The notes below the pieces were generated by a model. It saw only the letters and a program-made list of their open reading frames with translations, was not told the DNA's origin and did not search any database. From Acidobacteriota bacterium (GTDB lineage: Bacteria > Acidobacteriota > Thermoanaerobaculia > UBA5066): 59,363 nucleotides of DNA. The stretch covers positions 1 to 59,363 of the forward strand of contig RHKY01000028.1 of the NCBI GenBank assembly GCA_008363385.1, given 5' to 3'. Shown in pieces: positions 54,593 to 59,363 of the stretch (the stretch's first letter is position 1; each line of letters begins with the position of its first letter). A program made the translations under genes and the position numbers.

Positions 54593-55279
54593 CTATCGCC
54601 CTTCGAGGCCCTTCGGGCTCCTGCCGCGGAGGATCCCGTCCAGCGCGCGGCGGACACCGAGGAGCCCCCGCGCCACGAGCCCGAACAGCTCGTGCAGGAT
54701 CGCCGGCACGGCCCCGTCCGCCCCCGGCGCCCCCTCGCCGATCTCGACCTCGCAGACCACCACCCCCTCGTCGCCGGCGGGCTCGAGGCGGAGGGGGCCG
54801 ATCCCCTCGAAGATCGCCAGCATCGGGTCGTTCCCGACGAGGACCTCGGAGCGGAAGACCCGGATCCCGCGCTGCCGGGCGGCGGCCACGAGCCGCTCGA
54901 GGAGGATCCGGCCCGCCCCCTTCCCCTGCCACGGGTCGACCACGACGACCGCCGGCTCGGCGACGTCGGGGCGCTCCTCGAGCCTCACGAACCGCGCGAT
55001 CCCGACCGGGCGGTACCGACCGATCTCGTCCAGCGCCGCCGCGCCGATCGCGACGTGGTCCACGCCGTCCACCTCGGTCAGGTACTGGAGGTCCGGCTCG
55101 GTGAGGACGTCCTTCTCGGAGAGGAAGCGGCGGAACCGCGACTCGGCCGACATCTGCGCGAACCCCTCGCGGAAGAGCGGCTTGTCCTCTGGGCGGACGA
55201 GGCGCAGCTCGACCGCCGTCCCGTCCCTCAGGACGACCTCCTCCCGCCAGCCGGCGCCGATCGGCTCTCCCGAGCTCAC
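54593..55279 (-). CDS. GNAT-family acetyltransferase
   Basis: A 228-residue protein with a GNAT fold resembling the acetyltransferase part of protein-lysine acetyltransferases: [63 protein letters not shown] (acetyl-CoA loop QGKGAG) and the following region. A C-terminal tail of about 50 residues is hydrophobic to basic. GTG start. Divergent from the cyclase gene across 68 bp. Substrate unknown. Confidence 0.8.
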   Translation of the reverse strand: MSSGEPIGAGWREEVVLRDGTAVELRLVRPEDKPLFREGFAQMSAESRFRRFLSEKDVLTEPDLQYLTEVDGVDHVAIGAAALDEIGRYRPVGIARFVRLEERPDVAEPAVVVVDPWQGKGAGRILLERLVAAARQRGIRVFRSEVLVGNDPMLAIFEGIGPLRLEPAGDEGVVVCEVEIGEGAPGADGAVPAILHELFGLVARGLLGVRRALDGILRGRSPKGLEGR

Positions 55280-55347
55280 CCCGGGATCCTCTCGCGGAGA
55301 AGGCCGGCGAGGGAAGCCCCGCCCCGGCGGGTCCGTACAATCCCCTC

Positions 55348-55977
55348 GTGACCCGCTGGTTCACCGGCGACGACCTGAAGGGGAGCCCGGCGAGGCTCTG
55401 GAGCCTCGTGGAGGAGCGGACCCGGCCGGGGGCGGACAAGGCGGCGATCGACCGGCGGATCGACGACCTCTTCGGCGAGGAGTGGGCCGTCATGTTCACC
55501 GACCTCGCCGGCTTCTCCCGCCGGGTGGCGGAGTTCGGGATCATCCACTTCCTCCAGGTGATCCACGAGCAGCGGAAGCTCCTCCTGCCGATCGTCGCAG
55601 CCCGGGACGGGATCCTCATCAAGGAGGAGGCCGACAGCTTCCTCGCCCTCTTCCGGCGTCCCCGGACCGCCCTCGACTGCGCGCTCGCGATGCAGCTCGC
55701 CTGCCGGGCGGCGAACGAGGGCCGGGCCCCGGAGGAGCGGATCCTCCTCTGTGTCGGGCTGGGCTACGGCCGGGTCCTGAGGATCGGGGACACGGACGTC
55801 TTCGGCGCCGAGGTGAACGCCGCCAGCAAGCTCGGCGAGGACACCGCGACGGCGTACGAGGTCCTCGTGACGGGAGCGGTGCGGCAGGCCGTCGGCGAGG
55901 TCGAGGGAGTCTCGTTCGAGCCGCTGGACGTCGCCGTCCCCGGCGCCCGCTCCGCCTTCCGGGTCGTTTCCGCCTAG
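55348..55977 (+). CDS. class III adenylate/guanylate cyclase-like protein
   Basis: A 209-residue single-domain cyclase. The first metal site is MFTDLAGFSRRV and the second region ILIKEEADSFLALF; GYGRVLRIGDTDVFGAEVNAASKL is the third conserved block with the Asn of the transition-state site. It may make cAMP or be a degenerate homologue: the second metal Asp appears as EEADSF, close to the expected GDxxLA pattern but altered. GTG start. Ends 4 bp into the opposite-strand gene's 3' end. Confidence 0.72.
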   Translation: MTRWFTGDDLKGSPARLWSLVEERTRPGADKAAIDRRIDDLFGEEWAVMFTDLAGFSRRVAEFGIIHFLQVIHEQRKLLLPIVAARDGILIKEEADSFLALFRRPRTALDCALAMQLACRAANEGRAPEERILLCVGLGYGRVLRIGDTDVFGAEVNAASKLGEDTATAYEVLVTGAVRQAVGEVEGVSFEPLDVAVPGARSAFRVVSA

Positions 55978-56630
55978 CGGCCCGGTCCCCCCCGGGCGGG
56001 CTCCGGAGCCGGGGACGGGGTCGGGAGGAGCTCGACGAGGGCGCGAGCCTCGGCCTCCGTGAGGACGCGGTAGGCGGGGCGGGTCGCGGCCGCGTAGGCC
56101 GGGTGGTGGTGGAGGGCCGGGTAGCCGGCTCGGGAGGCCTCGGCCTCGAGCCGCTCCCAGCCGTCCCGGTCGAGCCGCCCGCGCGGCCCCTTCCGGAGGC
56201 GCTCGCCCAGCTCCCTCCAGGCAGCCCGGAACGCCGCCGGGTCCGCCTCGAACCGCCGGGCGCTCCGGAGGAAGGCCGCGAGGAGCTCCTCGCGGCCCCC
56301 GCCGCTGGCCCGGTACGGCCGGAGGTTCAGACGGACGACGAGGCCGTCCGGGCGGAGGGGGACGACCAGCGGCTCGCCCGGCGCGGGGGGGGCGAGCGTC
56401 GTCCACTCGGCGTCGAGCCATCGCCGCGGACCGGTCTCGTCGGCGACGGCGTGCTCGCCGCCCCTCGTCGCCTGGTAGAGCCACTTGTAGGCGTCCTCGA
56501 TCCGGGCCTCCGGCTCGCGGGCCAGCGCCTCCAGGGCGAACTCGACGAGGGCCGCCTCGGAGGGAGCCTGGGCCGGTCCCGCGGGGGCCGGGGGCGTGCC
56601 GAGGAGCGCCAGGAGGAGGACGAACCCCAC
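55974..56630 (-). CDS. secreted uncharacterised protein, 218 residues
   Basis: A GTG-started protein with a short signal peptide (MGFVLLLALLGTPPAPA). It is mostly helical and charged, with EDAYKWLYQATRGGEHAV near residue 45 and ALHHHPAYAAATRPAYRVLT near the C-terminus. The segment around GGEHA and the later HHHP could bind a metal. I recognise no family. It is divergent from the dehydrogenase gene 39 bp away. Confidence 0.55.
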   Translation of the reverse strand: MGFVLLLALLGTPPAPAGPAQAPSEAALVEFALEALAREPEARIEDAYKWLYQATRGGEHAVADETGPRRWLDAEWTTLAPPAPGEPLVVPLRPDGLVVRLNLRPYRASGGGREELLAAFLRSARRFEADPAAFRAAWRELGERLRKGPRGRLDRDGWERLEAEASRAGYPALHHHPAYAAATRPAYRVLTEAEARALVELLPTPSPAPEPARGGPGR

Positions 56631-56669
56631 GCGCGGATCCTACCCGGCCCGAGGCCATAATCCCGGGCC

Positions 56670-57818
56670 ATGAAGAAGGTCGTCGTCCTCGGTTCCGGCC
56701 TCGTCGGGTCGCTCATCGCCCGGGACCTCGCCGCCGACGGGAGCCTCTCCGTCCTGGCGGTGGACCGGAGCGCCCAGGCGCTCGCCCCCCTCTCCGGCGT
56801 CGCGAACCTCGCCACGCGGGTGGCGGACCTCTCCTCGGCGGCGGAGGTCGCCGCGGCCGTCGAGGGGGCCGACGTCGCCGTCGGGGCGGTGCCGGGCTTC
56901 CTCGGGACGGCCACGCTGAGGGTCCTGATCGAGAAGCGGGTGCCGGTGGCCGACATCTCGTTCTCGCCCGAGGACCCGTTCGACCTCGACGCCCCGGCGA
57001 AGGCCGCGGGGATCCCCGTCGTCGTCGACTGCGGCGTCTCGCCGGGGCTCTCGAACCTCGCCGCCGGGCGCGCGGCCGCCGAGCTCGACCCGATCGAGTC
57101 GCTCCGGATCTTCGTCGGGGGCCTTCCCGTGCCCCGCTTCTGGCCGTACGAGTACCGGTCGGTCTTCTCGCCGACGGACGTCGTCGAGGAGTACACGCGC
57201 CCGGCCCGCGTCGTCGAGAACGGGCGCGTCGTCACCCACCCGGCCCTCTCGGAGGTCGAGAAGATCGACTTCCCGGGCGTCGGGACGCTCGAGGCGTTCC
57301 TGACGGACGGCCTGAGGACGGTGATCCGGACGATCCCGGCGCCGACGATGCGGGAGAAGACTCTCCGCTACCCGGGTCACGCCGTCCTGATGCGCGCGCT
57401 GCGCGAGACCGGCTTCTTCGGGGGCGAGCCGGTCGAGGCCGGCGGGGTGAAGGTGGTCCCGCGGGCGCTGACCGAGAAGCTGCTCTTCGAGAAGTGGCGG
57501 CGGCCGGAAGACGAGGAGGAGTTCACGCTCCTCGTCGTCGTCTGCGAGGGGATCCACGCCGGCAAGCGGACGCGGATCACGACGCGGCTCCTCGACCGGA
57601 CCGACGCCTCGACCGGCGCCACCTCGATGGCACGGACGACCGGCTTCCCGTGCGCCATCGCCGTCCGGATGATCCTGGACGGGACGATCGCGACGCCCGG
57701 GGTCCTGCCGCTCGAGCTCCTCGGACGCGACCACGCGGTCTACGACCGGTTCCGGATGGAGCTGGCGCTGCGCGGGGTGCAGATGTCGGAGGCGCACCGG
57801 GAAGTCTTCCCCGGATGA
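56670..57818 (+). CDS. saccharopine dehydrogenase family oxidoreductase (lysine-dehydrogenase-like)
   Basis: A 382-residue NAD(P)-dependent enzyme. Rossmann motif VVVLGSGLVGSLIARDLA begins the protein; GADVAVGAVPGFLGTATLRV, SFSPEDPFDLDAPAKAAGIP, VDCGVSPGLSNLAAGR and LRIFVGGLPVPRFWPYEYR are typical of the saccharopine dehydrogenase/L-lysine 6-dehydrogenase group. A role in amino-acid catabolism is likely, but substrate is uncertain. Its stop overlaps the ABC exporter ATG (ATGA), which suggests one operon. Confidence 0.82.
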   Translation: MKKVVVLGSGLVGSLIARDLAADGSLSVLAVDRSAQALAPLSGVANLATRVADLSSAAEVAAAVEGADVAVGAVPGFLGTATLRVLIEKRVPVADISFSPEDPFDLDAPAKAAGIPVVVDCGVSPGLSNLAAGRAAAELDPIESLRIFVGGLPVPRFWPYEYRSVFSPTDVVEEYTRPARVVENGRVVTHPALSEVEKIDFPGVGTLEAFLTDGLRTVIRTIPAPTMREKTLRYPGHAVLMRALRETGFFGGEPVEAGGVKVVPRALTEKLLFEKWRRPEDEEEFTLLVVVCEGIHAGKRTRITTRLLDRTDASTGATSMARTTGFPCAIAVRMILDGTIATPGVLPLELLGRDHAVYDRFRMELALRGVQMSEAHREVFPG

Positions 57819-59363
57819 CCGCGGCCGCCCCGGACGTCCCGAAGCGGTCGAAGTCCGAGCGCCTCCGCGCCCTCCTCCCCGACCTCCTCGACCTCGTCCG
57901 CCCGCGCTGGAAGCTCCTGGCCCTGGGCCTCCTCCTGATGGCCGTCGGGCGGGTGGCGGGGCTCGTCCTGCCGGCCTCGACGAAGTTCCTCGTCGACGAC
58001 GTGATCGGCCGGAGGCGCGCCGACCTCCTGCCGCCCCTCGTGGCCGCCGTCGTCGGGGCGACGGTCGTGCAGGGGGCCGCGTCGTTCGCGCTGACGCAGG
58101 TCCTCTCGAAGGCCGCCCAGCGGCTGATCGCCGAGCTGAGGAGGAAGCTCCAGGCCCACGTGGGGCGGCTGCCGATCTCGTACTTCGACGAGAACAAGTC
58201 CGGGACGGTCGTCTCCCGCGTCATGTACGACGTGGAGGGGATCCGCAACCTGATCGGAACGGGGCTCGTGGAGTTCCTGGGGGGCCTCCTGACCGCCGCG
58301 CTCGCGCTCGTCGTGATGCTGACGCTGAGCCCGGTCCTGACCGGGCTGACCGCCCTGTTCCTCGCGGTCTTCGCCGTCGTCCTCTTCTTCGCGATGGGGA
58401 CGCTCCGCCCGATCTTCCGCGAGCGCGCGCAGATCACGTCGGAGGTGACGGGGCGGCTGACGGAGTCGATCGGCGGCATCCGCGTCGTCAAGGGGTACCA
58501 CGCCGAGGCGCGGGAGGAGGCCGTCTTCGCGGCGGGGGTGGGGCGGCTCCTGGCGAACGTCCTGAAGACGCTCACCTCGATGTCCGTCCTCGGGCTCTCC
58601 TCCACGGCGCTCCTCGGGGTCGTCGGGGCGGCGGTGATGTGGGCGGGAGCCCGTCAGATCTTCGACGGCACGCTGACGCTCGGCGGCTTCTTCACCTACA
58701 CCGTCTTCCTCGGGTTCCTCGTGGCGCCCGTCTTCCAGGTCGTGGCGATCGGGACGCAGCTGACCGAGGCGCTGGCCGGGCTGGAGCGGATGCGCGAGGT
58801 GCTCGGGGAGCGGCCCGAGGACCGCGACCCGCGGCGGACCGTCGCGCTGCCGCCGCTCTCGGGCGAGGTCGTCTTCGAGGACGTCGCGTTCTCGTACCGC
58901 GAGGGGGCGCCGGTCCTCTCGGGCGTCTCGTTCGTCGCGGCACCCGGGACGGTGACGGCCCTCGTCGGCCCGTCGGGCTCGGGCAAGTCGACGATCATCG
59001 GCCTGGTCGCCGCCTTCCACGTCCCGACCGGCGGGCGGGTGACCGTCGACGGCGTCGACCTCGCGACCGCGCGGCTCGACTCGTACCGGGGCCAGCTCGG
59101 GGTCGTCCTGCAGGAGAGCTTCCTCTTCGACGGGACGATCCGCGAGAACGTCCTCTTCGGGAGGCCCTCCGCGACCGAGGAGGAGCTCCTCTCGGCCTGC
59201 CGGACCGCCCGTGTCGACGAGTTCGCCGAGGCGTTCGAGAAGGGGTACGACACCGTCGTCGGCGAGCGGGGGGTGAAGCTCTCGGGCGGGCAGCGGCAGC
59301 GGGTCTCCATCGCGCGCGCGATCCTGGCCGACCCGCGGATCCTGATCCTGGACGAGGCGACCT
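57815..59363 (+). CDS. MsbA-like ABC exporter (permease-ATPase fusion), cut by window end
   Basis: The first 516 codons of a half-transporter continue past the window edge. Six membrane helices lie in residues 30-320 (WKLLALGLLLMAVGRVAGLV, LVEFLGGLLTAALALVVMLT, FFTYTVFLGFLVAPVFQV), with the coupling region SYFDENKSGTVVSRVMYDVE typical of MsbA/multidrug exporters. The nucleotide-binding domain shows Walker A GPSGSGKST, Q-loop LQESFLFDGTIREN, signature LSGGQRQRVSIARA and the start of Walker B ILILDEAT. It may flip lipid or export a drug or peptide. Only the last part, including the H-loop, is missing. Confidence 0.93.
   Translation, partial: MTAAAPDVPKRSKSERLRALLPDLLDLVRPRWKLLALGLLLMAVGRVAGLVLPASTKFLVDDVIGRRRADLLPPLVAAVVGATVVQGAASFALTQVLSKAAQRLIAELRRKLQAHVGRLPISYFDENKSGTVVSRVMYDVEGIRNLIGTGLVEFLGGLLTAALALVVMLTLSPVLTGLTALFLAVFAVVLFFAMGTLRPIFRERAQITSEVTGRLTESIGGIRVVKGYHAEAREEAVFAAGVGRLLANVLKTLTSMSVLGLSSTALLGVVGAAVMWAGARQIFDGTLTLGGFFTYTVFLGFLVAPVFQVVAIGTQLTEALAGLERMREVLGERPEDRDPRRTVALPPLSGEVVFEDVAFSYREGAPVLSGVSFVAAPGTVTALVGPSGSGKSTIIGLVAAFHVPTGGRVTVDGVDLATARLDSYRGQLGVVLQESFLFDGTIRENVLFGRPSATEEELLSACRTARVDEFAEAFEKGYDTVVGERGVKLSGGQRQRVSIARAILADPRILILDEAT

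Overview
The window is about 59 kb of very GC-rich chromosomal DNA. Genes are densely packed, stop and start codons often overlap (ATGA, GTGA, TGATG), and GTG or TTG starts are common. The gene set (complete SUF iron-sulfur operon with an Rrf2 regulator, large secreted beta-propeller proteins, and a C-terminal secreted domain built around a CRxVDTR motif) suggests a Gram-negative-type environmental bacterium. A member of the Acidobacteriota (Thermoanaerobaculia-like) is my best guess, but no rRNA or marker gene is present to prove it.

Layout. 1-403: a short remnant of the 3' end of an isocitrate dehydrogenase gene and its terminator hairpin. 404-19321: housekeeping and secreted-protein genes, namely a PQQ-type sugar dehydrogenase, an esterase/STN chimera, katG, rocD, a DUF922-like protein, a phytase-like/nuclease fusion, a glycosyltransferase, a propeller diguanylate cyclase, a TlpA-like thioredoxin, a TPR/SMP-30 protein, pdxA and an unknown gene. 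19448-25827: the suf region, with a promoter and operator followed by rrf2-sufB-sufC-sufD-sufS-sufU-sufT. 25971-32288: a cupin, an acyl-CoA dehydrogenase with a divergent HxlR regulator, then an ATP-grasp (PGM1-like) gene, a radical SAM gene and an asparagine-synthetase-like gene that may form a small biosynthetic locus. 32314-35552: the ybbP-ybbA transporter pair. 35568-48623: an integrated mobile element. 48634-59363: tesA, secreted and transport proteins, HD-GYP, baeRF, an isoaspartyl methyltransferase, GNAT, class III cyclase, a saccharopine-dehydrogenase-like protein and an ABC exporter cut by the window end.

The most interesting part is the 13-kb element. It is bounded by exact 14-bp direct repeats (35568-35581 and 48610-48623) and ends with a tyrosine integrase. 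It sits precisely between the divergent genes ybbA and tesA, which would otherwise have start codons only 39 bp apart. It carries replication genes (primase/DUF3987 ATPase, excisionase-like HTH), a packaging module (small terminase, terminase ATPase, two tandem RNase H-fold nuclease genes), a frameshifted phospholipase-D-like gene and a tail-collar-like secreted protein. I find no capsid, portal, protease or tail-structural genes. This is the layout expected of a phage satellite or a gutted prophage, and I propose it as the undescribed system.

Most functional calls rest on motifs and family resemblance recognised by eye; none was checked against a database.
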